Positions 52,254 through 60,799 of a DNA stretch of 64,000 nt are shown piece after piece. The notes below the pieces were generated by a model. That model saw only the letters and a list, made by a program, of their open reading frames with translations, had not been told where the DNA came from and made no database searches. Source of the DNA: JALZCH01 sp036387135. GTDB lineage: Bacteria > Acidobacteriota > Blastocatellia > Pyrinomonadales > Pyrinomonadaceae. The stretch lies in contig DASVUH010000036.1 of the NCBI GenBank assembly GCA_036387135.1, positions 1 to 64,000 of the forward strand. Direction: 5' to 3'. Both the position numbers and the translations under genes were made by a program. The stretch's first letter is position 1. Each line of letters starts with the position of its first letter.

Positions 52254-52691
52254 TTAATTCTCCAACTCGCGGATTTTATCAACGCGGCGCTGGTGTCTGC
52301 CGCCCGCAAATTTTGTTTCAAACCAGGCGCGGACGATTTTCGGAATTTCGCTTTCCGGCGTTGTCCGCGCGCCTATTGACAGGACGTTAGCGTCGTTATG
52401 TTCGCGGGCGAGCCGCGCGGTTTCTTCGTTCCAGGCGACGGCGGCGCGAACGCCGTGAACTTTGTTTGCCGCGATTGCCATTCCCGTTCCCGAACCGCAG
52501 ACGAGAAGCCCTTGATCAAACTCGCCGTCCGCAACTTTGCGCGCGACTTTTGCGGCAAAATCCGGGTAATCAACCGAATCGGTCGAAACCGCGCCGAAAT
52601 CTTCAAACTCAATACCAAGCTCGTTTAAAACGGGCTTGAGTCGTTCTTTTTCCTCGTATCCGGCGTGATCTGCGCCAAGTGCAACTTTCAT
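52254..52691 (-). CDS. rpiB: Ribose-5-phosphate isomerase B
   Basis: A 145-residue RpiB/LacAB-family isomerase, interconverting ribose 5-phosphate and ribulose 5-phosphate in the pentose phosphate pathway. It starts MKVALGADHAGYEEKE, carries the catalytic Cys in LLVCGSGTGMAIAANK, the segment EHNDANVLSIGAR, and ends with the conserved GGRHQRRVDKI. Length is standard. Confidence 0.96.
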   Translation of the reverse strand: MKVALGADHAGYEEKERLKPVLNELGIEFEDFGAVSTDSVDYPDFAAKVARKVADGEFDQGLLVCGSGTGMAIAANKVHGVRAAVAWNEETARLAREHNDANVLSIGARTTPESEIPKIVRAWFETKFAGGRHQRRVDKIRELEN

Positions 52692-52708
52692 AAATTTTCG
52701 CCCGCAAA

Positions 52709-52984
52709 TTATTGTTTTAATGATAATTTCTTTTTGTATTCGTCCAAAAGACGGTCTGCCCGGTCGAATTCGTTGTCATCAATCATCGAATCATTTTTGG
52801 AATCGAGCTGTTTTGAATCGTTTTTCGCCGCAAATATTTTATAAGCTCCGTAACCCGCCGCCCCGATAACGGCAAAAACAAACAAATACCAGACGACGTT
52901 TATAATCAAGCCGATGAGCATATATGCGAGAACAACGGCGAAAACGACGACGGCGACGGCGGCGAGAAGTTTAGCGAGTTTCAT
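52709..52984 (-). CDS. Small membrane protein of unknown function
   Basis: A 91-residue protein from ATG 52984. A long hydrophobic stretch (residues about 3-48) suggests two spans, MKLAKLLAAVAVVVFAVVL and WYLFVFAVIGAAGYGAYKI, followed by a charged tail of 45 residues (DRADRLLDEYKKKL). It lies 17 bases upstream of rpiB on the same strand. No family is recognised. Confidence 0.6.
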   Translation of the reverse strand: MKLAKLLAAVAVVVFAVVLAYMLIGLIINVVWYLFVFAVIGAAGYGAYKIFAAKNDSKQLDSKNDSMIDDNEFDRADRLLDEYKKKLSLKQ

Positions 52985-53048
52985 ACGCAAAATCTTGAAG
53001 ACCTTTTGCTACAGAATAATTGAGGCGGAAGATTTCTGCAAAGAAAAA

Positions 53049-53543
53049 TCATTTTAACGCTCGCCACACCAGCCATAAAACCAGCGCCACGCGCAAAGAC
53101 CATGCGGCGGTGCGAATCCAATTTGTATTGACCAGCGAGCGATGCGTCTCAGCGTCAAAACCCTGCGCGAGTCTTTCGTGCAGCGGGACTTGCAGAAAAA
53201 AAGTCGAAAGCCAGATTGCCAAAATTAAACCGATTCCAATCCACAAAATACGCCGATCAACGTTTGGCAATGGATAAAAAACAAGCAGAGCGGCGGAAAC
53301 AGCTTCCGCAATCATTAGTGGCGCAACGACGTAAGTTATCCGGTTCATATGCGCTAAGTGAAAAAATCGGTATTTTTCATCGCCGACGTATCCGAAGAGC
53401 GGATAATGAACGATTTGAACGAGCCAGATGACTCCCGCCAGGGAAAGCGTCGTTGCTAGCTGAACAATTATTAAAATCTTTTCCAAGTTTAAAAAATTTC
53501 GACAAAGCGGTTTGCCGAAAATTAAGAAAGCCGCCGAAAACAT
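53049..53543 (-). CDS. Four-span membrane protein of unknown function
   Basis: Up to 164 residues; the start is uncertain. The ATG at 53543 lies inside a hairpin (AAGAAAGCCG/CGGCTTTCTT, 53533-53568 area) and lacks a ribosome-binding site; a TTG at 53486 is an alternative giving 145 residues. Four hydrophobic segments are visible (IVQLATTLSLAGVIWLVQ, IAEAVSAALLVFYPL, LWIGIGLILAIWLSTFF, SLRVALVLWLVW). The motif QVPLHERLAQGFDAETHRSL is characteristic of a family seen in several phyla but I cannot name it. The function is unknown. Confidence 0.62.
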   Translation of the reverse strand: MFSAAFLIFGKPLCRNFLNLEKILIIVQLATTLSLAGVIWLVQIVHYPLFGYVGDEKYRFFHLAHMNRITYVVAPLMIAEAVSAALLVFYPLPNVDRRILWIGIGLILAIWLSTFFLQVPLHERLAQGFDAETHRSLVNTNWIRTAAWSLRVALVLWLVWRALK

Positions 53544-53665
53544 TGACGTTTGCGACGGCTTTCTTCCTGCCCCTTGCTCGTAGTATTATCTGCTCCCTCG
53601 CTCTCAGTTGTCTAAATCGGCATTTTACCACCAGGTTCACTGAACATATTCAAACATCATTTGAG

Positions 53666-53766
53666 CGGTTTGAGCGTTTTTAGAATAAAATACTGAAAAT
53701 GATATGTCAACTCTATTCGGTGAGGAAAAATGTCCATTGCTCGGTTTGAGCGTTTTATAATAAAAT
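53666..53766. promoter_or_regulatory. Paired direct repeats upstream of the CarH-like gene
   Basis: The sequence CGGTTTGAGCGTTTT followed by AATAAAAT occurs at 53666-53691 and 53742-53766, about 76 bases apart. The first copy is preceded by a further TTTGAGCG, giving a 9-base tandem. The second copy contains TATAAT (53756-53761), a possible -10. The arrangement suggests operators over a promoter, probably for the CarH-like regulator itself. Confidence 0.5.
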
Positions 53767-53825
53767 CAAACGAACATTTCGGCGCTAATCCAACGATTTG
53801 ATAAAGTTTTACGAGCAAGGGAAAA

Positions 53826-54695
53826 ATGCAGGGGGCGAAAAATCTAACGACAAAAGAAGTGGCGCGCATCTGCGGCGTCAGCGATGCGACCGTTAAACGT
53901 TGGGCGGAAGCCGGAATTTTGCGCGCCGAACGCACCAACGGCGGGCATCGCCGTTTTCGAGCCGAAGAAGTCGCGCGTTTTCAGCGCGAATCCGGTCTCG
54001 GATTGAAACAAACCGGCGCTGCTCAATCCATTTTAAAAACCGTCGCGGCGCGCGTGTCGAGAAAATTTCAATCCGAATCGGCTCTTTTTCAAGCGCTGGT
54101 CGCCGGGCGCGAGGAAGAAACTACGAGCGTTTTAATCAACGCTTTTTTGCAGGGCGAATCGCTCGCCGAAATTTTCGACCGCGAAATTTGCGCCACAATG
54201 ACGCGCGTGGGCGAGCTGTGGTTTGAGGGAAGGCTTTCGGTCGCCCACGAACATCTGGCGACCAGAACCGTTTTAAGCTCCGTGCAGAAACTGCAAGCGG
54301 TCGTTCCGGTCGCCAAGTCGAACGGAAAACTGGCGATGTGCTGCACGATTGAAGGCGATTTTCACGAGCTTCCGGCGCATCTCGTCCAAATTCTGCTCGA
54401 AAGCAATGGCTGGGAAGTGCTGAATTTCGGCGCTCACACGCCGTTTTTCGCGCTCGCCGAAGAAGTCGTCGAACACAAACCCGATTTAATCTGCATTTCC
54501 GCAGCCATTATGTCCGACGTTGACCGCACCGCTCGCGATTTTCGCAGTTTTCGAGCAGACATCGGCAAAACAAACGTTGCGATTGTTCTCGGCGGACGCG
54601 GTTTTACCGATGAACACGCGCACAAACGGTTTGACGCTAATCTAGTCGTCAAAACCTTTTCCGAGCTTGCAGAGTTTGCCGCAAACTTAAGTTGA
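53826..54695 (+). CDS. MerR-type regulator with B12-binding domain (CarH-like photoreceptor)
   Basis: A 289-residue protein. Residues 6-55 form a MerR-type winged helix (TTKEVARICGVSDATVKRWA, NGGHRRF). Residues 80-160 are the B12-binding four-helix cap with the light-sensing motif W132-x9-E142-H143. Residues 170-289 are the Rossmann-like B12 domain with D-x-H (178-180, H180 as likely lower ligand). In the canonical DxHxxG the last Gly is Pro here (DFHELP). The residues match the positions known for Thermus CarH (W131, E141, H142, H177). Such proteins bind adenosylcobalamin in the dark, repress carotenoid-type genes, and fall off DNA in light. No carotenoid gene is in the window; the target may be its own operon. 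Confidence 0.88.
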   Translation: MQGAKNLTTKEVARICGVSDATVKRWAEAGILRAERTNGGHRRFRAEEVARFQRESGLGLKQTGAAQSILKTVAARVSRKFQSESALFQALVAGREEETTSVLINAFLQGESLAEIFDREICATMTRVGELWFEGRLSVAHEHLATRTVLSSVQKLQAVVPVAKSNGKLAMCCTIEGDFHELPAHLVQILLESNGWEVLNFGAHTPFFALAEEVVEHKPDLICISAAIMSDVDRTARDFRSFRADIGKTNVAIVLGGRGFTDEHAHKRFDANLVVKTFSELAEFAANLS

Positions 54696-54803
54696 TTTTT
54701 TTTAGATTTTTATGCGTTTCAAATTTATATTGTCAAAAAAGCGAAGTTGAGTCAGAATATAAATGTTCTATTTACATCCCCAATTTCAGAGAACGTTGTT
54801 TTT

Positions 54804-55016
54804 ATGGCGAGCAAGCGTCGGATTCGCGCCAATGCGTGCGAAGGAAAGGTGCGTCACATCTCGGAATCGCACGCCAAATATGCTTGTTTTGTGGAAAAAC
54901 AAAGACTCGGCGAATGGCTGATTTATTATAAATGTAAATTCTGCCGCCGCTGGCATATTGGACACCCGCCAAAGAAAATTCGCCGCGCCATCAACGAACG
55001 CTACTTCGGTTCTTAA
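54804..55016 (+). CDS. Small basic zinc-ribbon-like protein
   Basis: A 70-residue protein from ATG 54804 (MASKRRIRANACEGKVRHIS). It is basic and has CKFCRRWHIGH, a Cys-x2-Cys pair with His, and a more distant Cys, as in zinc-ribbon nucleic-acid-binding proteins. It follows the CarH-like gene by 108 bases on the same strand. The function is unknown; an RNA- or DNA-binding role is a guess from charge and the motif. Confidence 0.55.
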   Translation: MASKRRIRANACEGKVRHISESHAKYACFVEKQRLGEWLIYYKCKFCRRWHIGHPPKKIRRAINERYFGS

Positions 55017-55197
55017 ATTGTTTACATTCATTTTTTTATTCGTTTCAAACTTTAGTCGAGCGGTAATTTATTCCAAAGACAATCGGATGTGCGGTTAGGA
55101 TTTGCCGTTTGGCGCATCATTTGCAAAAATTAGTTGAAACACTCGAAGCGCGTTTTCCCTTGAACTTGCGCGCTCAACCTTTTGCCCGTTTCGATTG

Positions 55198-56631
55198 ATG
55201 CGACAGTTAAGATTATTATTGCTGCTGTTTGTTTTCGGTTTCGCGCCGCTAATTACCTGCGCGCAGGAGGCGGATTTGCCTGAGCTTGTGCGCCGCATCA
55301 AACCGTCGGCGGTGGCAATTGAAACTTTTAGCGGAAAAGGCGAGAAACTTTCGCGCGGGAGCGGTTTTTTTGTTTCGAGAGATAAAATCATCACTAATCG
55401 CCACGTCATCGAGAATGCGGAAAAAGTCGAGATTCGTTTGAGCAGCGGTAAGACTTTTACTGCAAAAGGCGTGTTGGCGATTGACGGCGAAGCCGATTTA
55501 GCGCTGCTCTTAGTTGACGTTCCGGCGGAACAAGCGTCGCCGCTCTATATCGAAAAAGCGCCGCCGCAGGAAGGCGAATCAATCGTCGTTATCGGCAATC
55601 CGTTCGGTCTGGAAGGCTCGGTTTCAAACGGAATCGTTTCAGCCGTCCGGGAAATCGCAGGCTACGGCAAAATCATTCAAATCACCGCGCCGATTTCGCC
55701 CGGCTCAAGCGGTTCTCCGGTCGTCAATATGCGCGGCGAAGTCGTCGGAATCGCCACTTTGCAAGCCGCCGAAGGTCAAAGTTTAAATTTCGCAGTTCCC
55801 GCTGAACGTATCGCAGGATTAAAAATCGGAAATCTGCAAACCTTTTCCGCGCTCGACGCCGACACGCGCAAAAGCAAACGCGCCGGAGCCGAGAGGCTTT
55901 ACGCGCAAGGCTTGGCGCAGTTGTCGCGCGACGATTTTGCGCGCGCCGCGCCGCTTTTTGAACGCGCCGCGCAGGCGGATGAAAATTACGCCGAAGCGTG
56001 GTATCAAGCCGGTTTCAGCTACGGAATGCTGGGGAAACACGCCGAAGCTCTGCGCGCGACAAAACAAGCCGCGCGCCTGCGTCCCGAATGGGCGCAGGCA
56101 CAAATCAATATCGGCGCTTCGTCTTACGCGCTCGGTCAATACAAAGAGGCTGAAACGGCTTACAAACAAGCGGCAAAGCTAGATTCAAACAACCCGGAAG
56201 TTCAATACGCGCTCGGTTTGACTTTGAATAAATTAAACAAAGCTGACGAAGAAATTCTCGCTTACAAACGCGCAGTCGCGCTCAAACCGGATCACGCGAA
56301 CGCGCTCGAACGGCTCGGAACTGCATATTTCAAAGCCGGGCGTTTTAAAGACGCGCTCGCCTCGTTCGAGCAGCTTAAAACATTTAAAGGCGACGCCAAA
56401 TCTTACAATTATTTCGGCGAAAGCCTGCTCGAATTAGACCGCGCCGACGAAGCGATTTCCGCTTTTAACACGGCGGTCGGAATGAATTCCGATTTCGCAA
56501 AGGCGCGTTACAATCTCGGTCGTGCCGAATTAAAAAGAGGCAACCGCGACGCCGCGCTTATTCAGTACGAATTGCTCAGAACCACCAATACCGATTGGGC
56601 TGACAAGCTCTACGTTTTGATAAACCCGTGA
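55198..56631 (+). CDS. HtrA-like trypsin-fold protease with C-terminal TPR repeats
   Basis: A 477-residue exported protein. The signal peptide LLLLLFVFGFAPLITCAQ is followed by an S1C-type protease: His in ITNRHVIE, Asp in EADLALLLVD and Ser in SPGSSGSPVVN. No PDZ domain is visible. From about residue 225 to the end there are at least six tetratricopeptide repeats (for example AEAWYQAGFSYGMLGKHAEA and PEVQYALGLTLNKLNKADEE). The TPR part probably recruits substrates or envelope partners for periplasmic quality control. It is coupled to the next gene by a GTGA overlap. Confidence 0.9.
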   Translation: MRQLRLLLLLFVFGFAPLITCAQEADLPELVRRIKPSAVAIETFSGKGEKLSRGSGFFVSRDKIITNRHVIENAEKVEIRLSSGKTFTAKGVLAIDGEADLALLLVDVPAEQASPLYIEKAPPQEGESIVVIGNPFGLEGSVSNGIVSAVREIAGYGKIIQITAPISPGSSGSPVVNMRGEVVGIATLQAAEGQSLNFAVPAERIAGLKIGNLQTFSALDADTRKSKRAGAERLYAQGLAQLSRDDFARAAPLFERAAQADENYAEAWYQAGFSYGMLGKHAEALRATKQAARLRPEWAQAQINIGASSYALGQYKEAETAYKQAAKLDSNNPEVQYALGLTLNKLNKADEEILAYKRAVALKPDHANALERLGTAYFKAGRFKDALASFEQLKTFKGDAKSYNYFGESLLELDRADEAISAFNTAVGMNSDFAKARYNLGRAELKRGNRDAALIQYELLRTTNTDWADKLYVLINP

Positions 56632-57161
56632 ACGAACTTGAAGCGATTGCGGAGCTTCGCCGCATCAAAACCGCTTATCAAACTTTCATCCGCGACAATT
56701 TCGAGTCTGCGGCGCAGGATTGCAGCGTTTGTCCGACCTTCGGCGCCTGCTGCACCGACGCGCATTTCGTCAACGTTCACATCACTCGCCTCGAAGCTGT
56801 CGTTATTCGAGAATCAATCGGCAGCAATCCGAATTTAACCGAAAACGAAAAAAAATCGGTTTTCAAACGCATCAAAGAAACAATTGAGAAATACGATTTA
56901 AAAGACGCGGGCGACACTTTCGCGCAGACTTTTGCATGTCCGCTTTTTGACCAAAAAATCGGCTGTCTCGTTCACGAGGGCGGCGCAAAGCCCGCGCCCT
57001 GCATTCAGCACGCTTGTTACGAAAACAAACAAGATTTGCCGCCCGATTGTTTGCTGGATGGAGTCGAAAACAAAATCGAAAAACTAAACGGCGCGGTTTA
57101 CGGCGAAGATTGGCGCTGGCTGCCGCTTCCGCTATGGCTTGATTCGGAAAATTTAAAATAA
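56628..57161 (+). CDS. Cys-rich YkgJ-like (zinc/iron-chelating) protein
   Basis: A 177-residue protein starting with GTG in a GTGA overlap with the protease gene. It has an arrangement of Cys pairs in the order CSVCPTFGACC, FACPLF, GCLVHE, PAPCIQHAC, typical of the CxxCxxxCC/YkgJ metal-chelating proteins. It has no signal peptide. The metal and client are unknown. Confidence 0.75.
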   Translation: MNELEAIAELRRIKTAYQTFIRDNFESAAQDCSVCPTFGACCTDAHFVNVHITRLEAVVIRESIGSNPNLTENEKKSVFKRIKETIEKYDLKDAGDTFAQTFACPLFDQKIGCLVHEGGAKPAPCIQHACYENKQDLPPDCLLDGVENKIEKLNGAVYGEDWRWLPLPLWLDSENLK

Positions 57162-57240
57162 ATCATCCGTTCGATTTGTTTTAAATTTTCATTGGCTAGG
57201 TTTAACCTAAAGACTGATTTTGGACTGTAGATTTTAAGTT

Positions 57241-58128
57241 TTGAATACAAAAATCAAGAATGTTGGAGTCGTCGTCAAACCAAATCACGCAAAAGCGTGG
57301 GAAACGGCGTGCGAGCTTGGCGTTTGGCTGGAAAAACGCGGGATTCGGCTCGTCGGCAAAAGACTTTCGCAAGCCGAGCGCAGCGTTTCGGATTCGGGCT
57401 TAAATTGCGAGATTGAAATTGCCGGCGAAGATTATTTTGTCGAAGAAGTTGATTTAATCGTCGTTTTGGGCGGCGACGGAACGATGATTTCGACCGCGCG
57501 TTTGATCAGCGACCGTTCGATTCCGGTTTTGGGAATTAATTACGGCGGGCTTGGTTATTTGACCGAGTTTCGTATCGAGGAGATGTTTGCGGCTCTCGAA
57601 CAAATTCTTGCAGGAAATTATGAGCTTGATCCTCGCGTTACGCTTCGCGTCGAGCATTGTCGCAACGGCGAAACTCTTTTGACCAACCGCGTGCTGAACG
57701 ATGTCGTGATTAACAAAGCCGCGCTTGCCCGCATTATCGAACTCGAAGTCTGGCTCGACCGTCTTTTCGTCAACAATTTCCGCGCTGACGGTTTGATTGT
57801 TTCGACGCCGACCGGCTCGACAGCTTATAACTTAAGCGCGGGCGGTCCGATTATTTTTCCGACGATGAACGCGGTTGTCATTACTCCTATTTGCCCGTTT
57901 ACGCTCTCGAATCGCCCGATTGTCGTGCCGGATGAAGCGGAAATCGAGCTTGTTTTAAAAACTAAAAACGAGGAAGTCGCGCTCACGCTAGACGGTCAAG
58001 TCGGCTTTCAACTGCAAGCCGGAGATTCGGTCAAAATCCGCAAAAGCCGGATGACTTTTAATCTCGTCCAACCTCCAAACCGCAACTATTTCGACGTTCT
58101 CCGCGATAAATTACGCTGGGGACGATAA
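57241..58128 (+). CDS. nadK: NAD kinase
   Basis: A 295-residue NAD kinase making NADP. It starts with TTG at 57241. It has the GGDGT motif (VVLGGDGTMISTARL), the substrate segment LTNRVLNDVVINKA, and the block DGLIVSTPTGSTAYNLSAGG. The C-terminal part is complete. It follows the YkgJ-like gene by 79 bases. Confidence 0.95.
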   Translation: MNTKIKNVGVVVKPNHAKAWETACELGVWLEKRGIRLVGKRLSQAERSVSDSGLNCEIEIAGEDYFVEEVDLIVVLGGDGTMISTARLISDRSIPVLGINYGGLGYLTEFRIEEMFAALEQILAGNYELDPRVTLRVEHCRNGETLLTNRVLNDVVINKAALARIIELEVWLDRLFVNNFRADGLIVSTPTGSTAYNLSAGGPIIFPTMNAVVITPICPFTLSNRPIVVPDEAEIELVLKTKNEEVALTLDGQVGFQLQAGDSVKIRKSRMTFNLVQPPNRNYFDVLRDKLRWGR

Positions 58129-58129
58129 A

Positions 58130-58215
58130 GAAGAGGAGAAAAGGAGATGAGGAGATGAGGAGTTGTATTTTTCTCCCTTCTCCTCTTCTCCTCATCTCCT
58201 TTTCTCCTTTTCTTC
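58130..58215. repeat. Intergenic palindrome, GAGGAGAT / ATCTCCTC type
   Basis: Purine-rich GAAGAGGAGAAAAGGAGATG pairs with the pyrimidine-rich inverse ending at 58215. It lies between the convergent nadK and VIT-VWA genes and overlaps the end of the latter. Confidence 0.8.
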
Positions 58216-60433
58216 ATTTAATTACGCGATAAACTTTGCCTTTATGTACGACGACGACTTGTTCGCCGAGAGCAAAGAATTGCGCCAGTTCTTTTTCCTG
58301 AGTTATCAGGGCGAAATATTCATCGCTCGCAAACTGCACTTTGATTTCGGGCAGTTTTGTTTCCGGTTTAAATTCGGCGTCCTGCCAGAAACCGCTTTGC
58401 TGATAAAAAGTTTTCGTGCCGACTTGCTGCGCGACGGTTTGATTAACGAATACCTGTTCATCATCTTTATTAACCGTCACGACTGATTGTTGTGCGGTTT
58501 GTTGTTTACTGAGCGCAACCGCATCGGCACCGCTTTGAGCTTCGAGTTTGCGTTTCGCTTCAGCGGCTTTCATCGGACTGCTCATTAATAATCCGTTCAT
58601 GTTTCTGGCGTTTACCGGCAAACTCCCATCTGTTGCTAAATATGATGTGTACGGCGTGACAATTCCGAAGCGCGTTCCCAGATCAATGATTTCGTCGCGC
58701 AATTCCTTGTTTTCGCCATTCGCGCGGATTTGCTCTAAAAGCCAGCCGACGCGCCGCGTCGCCCAAAGGCGCGGGAGAAAATCGTTTTTCTCGTCTCGGT
58801 GCGGAAATTTTAAATTTTCGTAAAAGAAAGTTCTCGTTTCTTTGCCGTTTTTTCCCGTTACTTTCAACAGCGCGGTACGTAAATCGCTGTCATTTCGATA
58901 GCGACCGATCAGCGCGATTTGGGTTCCTTTAAATAAATCGGGCATTTTTCGCGGGTAAATCAAATCAATTTGCGCGACGCCCCAATCAATATCAATGTCG
59001 GTCAGAACGGGCGAACTGACTTTGGCGAAAAAGTTGGAAACTTTGATTTCCAAATCTTCTTTCGGCTCGACGTAATCAGCCGCGCCGCCGGTTTGCGCCG
59101 CGAGCTTGTCGAGCAAGAACGTGTTGACATCGTAACCGACGCCGAATGTAAAGAGCCGCAAATCTTCGATTGATTTTCTGCTTTCGGCGACGTTGGCGAC
59201 GATTTTTTCCGGGTTTGTTTCGCTGACAGTCGGCAAACCGTCGGTCATAAACACGAGCATTTTCGGGCGGTCGCCGCCGTTGAACTGACGAATCGCCGCG
59301 CGCAGAGCGTCATTGATATTCGTGCCGCCGTTCGGGCGCAGATTTTTAACAAATTCCAGCCCGCGTGTTCTGCCCGCGGCGTCGGCTCTGATTAATCCGG
59401 TTTCCATCAAACGCTCTTCCCCGGCAAACGCGACGACGTTAAAACGATCTCCGTCGCGCAGATTTTGAATCCCGAACAGCAAAGCCTTGCGTGCTTTTTC
59501 CATTTTGCCTTCCTCTGCCATTGAACCCGATGTGTCGAGAACGAAAACGATGTCTTTCGAGGAAAGCTCCTGTTCCGAAACCGCGTCGCGCGGCGATAAC
59601 AACAGCAGAAAATAACCGTCTTTGCCCGGCTCGCGGTAAGTCAACAGCGATAAACCGAAATCTTCTTTCGTGACGCCGTAAAAAAGCTGAAAATCGTCCG
59701 GCTCTCGTTTGCCGGAAGTTTCAAACGAAAGAGTCGCGCGGTTTTCGCCGATTTTTCTGGTGTCAATTTGATGCGAGGGCGAATAAACGTTTCGCAGACC
59801 GTCTTTGCTTTCAATCTCGATTTTGCCCGAAATCGTGCCAATCGGAACCGGATTTTTCCCGACGCCGAGCGGATAGCGATAAGCGACGGTTTCGTTTTCC
59901 GCTTTTAAAACCTGCGTATAAACAATTTCGAGCTTTTTGTCCGACCGCGGCGGAATCGGGAAAACTGTGGCTTGAAACAAATCTTTTCCGGCGTATTCCA
60001 GAAGTCCCGGATCGCGCTGGCGGCGGACGATTGATTCGTAAATCCGCCGCGCTTCTTCTCTCGTTCTGACTTCGCCGACAAGCCGCTTGTCGTTTTCCCA
60101 AATCGCAAACTCGGAAATCGAGGCGCTTTCGGGAATCGGGAAAAAATAAGTTCCTTCGAGCGTCGCGTCCGTGTCGTTGCGAAAAATTTGCTCGACGTGC
60201 GTGGTCGCAACCTGATTGTTTATCTTCGTATCAAGCTTGATTGATTTAACCGGAAGTTGTTGGGGCAAAATAATGGGTCTCGGCAAAGGGCGCGGCGGAG
60301 GAATGCAGCGCGGCGGTCGGTCGCAGACAATCGGGACAATCACGCCTTGCGCATTCGCAGGGGAAATCGCGGCGAAAAAAATCAGAAAAAAGCCGGAAAG
60401 AACGAAAAGAGCGGGCAAAAATTTCGCTTGCAT
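58214..60433 (-). CDS. Secreted VIT-VWA (inter-alpha-trypsin-inhibitor-like) protein
   Basis: A 739-residue exported protein with a signal peptide (LFVLSGFFLIFFAAISPANA), a Pro-rich stretch (CIPPPRPLPRPIILP), a VIT domain (VEQIFRNDTDATLEGTYFFP, EGEVRTREEAR-like and YESIVRRQRDPGLLEY) and a VWA domain with intact MIDAS (DIVFVLDTSGSMAEEG). The architecture resembles ITIH and the proteins targeted by the marine proteobacterial sortase system, but no LPXTG-type signal is visible. The C-terminal third is beta-rich. It lies convergent to nadK. Confidence 0.9.
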   Translation of the reverse strand: MQAKFLPALFVLSGFFLIFFAAISPANAQGVIVPIVCDRPPRCIPPPRPLPRPIILPQQLPVKSIKLDTKINNQVATTHVEQIFRNDTDATLEGTYFFPIPESASISEFAIWENDKRLVGEVRTREEARRIYESIVRRQRDPGLLEYAGKDLFQATVFPIPPRSDKKLEIVYTQVLKAENETVAYRYPLGVGKNPVPIGTISGKIEIESKDGLRNVYSPSHQIDTRKIGENRATLSFETSGKREPDDFQLFYGVTKEDFGLSLLTYREPGKDGYFLLLLSPRDAVSEQELSSKDIVFVLDTSGSMAEEGKMEKARKALLFGIQNLRDGDRFNVVAFAGEERLMETGLIRADAAGRTRGLEFVKNLRPNGGTNINDALRAAIRQFNGGDRPKMLVFMTDGLPTVSETNPEKIVANVAESRKSIEDLRLFTFGVGYDVNTFLLDKLAAQTGGAADYVEPKEDLEIKVSNFFAKVSSPVLTDIDIDWGVAQIDLIYPRKMPDLFKGTQIALIGRYRNDSDLRTALLKVTGKNGKETRTFFYENLKFPHRDEKNDFLPRLWATRRVGWLLEQIRANGENKELRDEIIDLGTRFGIVTPYTSYLATDGSLPVNARNMNGLLMSSPMKAAEAKRKLEAQSGADAVALSKQQTAQQSVVTVNKDDEQVFVNQTVAQQVGTKTFYQQSGFWQDAEFKPETKLPEIKVQFASDEYFALITQEKELAQFFALGEQVVVVHKGKVYRVIK

Positions 60434-60799
60434 TGAAAATGTCTCCTCGAAAGTTGTTGAAGCTACAGCCGATTTGGGAAGAGCCGGTAGTTTGCTGTGA
60501 CGTTTTTGGGAACGCCGACGGTTGCTTTTTCTTGCGTTTAAAAAATAAAGTGAGATTTCTCGATTATAAAATCACCGACTTTCAGGTTTCGCTTTTATTG
60601 AATCTGCAATGGTTCAATCAGTTTGACAGAATTTGGCAGTAGGTCAGCTTAAATCACCGTTTTTAAATGCTCTCAAAAAAGGTAAGTCTTTTACTTATCT
60701 GCATTTCCCCTTTTGGTACATAGCTTGCTAAATAAGCGGCGGGATCGAACCTGAGTTTTTACCTCAACAATGTTTGATCGCCTTACCAAAAGGAAAGAA
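60434..60799. other. Divergent intergenic region
   Basis: No gene is supported between the divergent VIT-VWA and subtilase genes. A TTGACA occurs near 60623 but without a good -10 at 17 bases. A GGGATCGAACC near 60743 resembles a tRNA T-loop but no tRNA can be folded around it. Confidence 0.5.

Noticed and set aside
53523..53568. Terminator for the 53049-53543 gene
   Set aside because: The hairpin lies at the 5' end of that gene, not its 3' end; it instead casts doubt on the chosen start codon.
60735..60755. tRNA-like T-loop sequence (GGGATCGAACC)
   Set aside because: The T-stem does not pair (A opposite G) and no anticodon or D arm can be placed around it on either strand.
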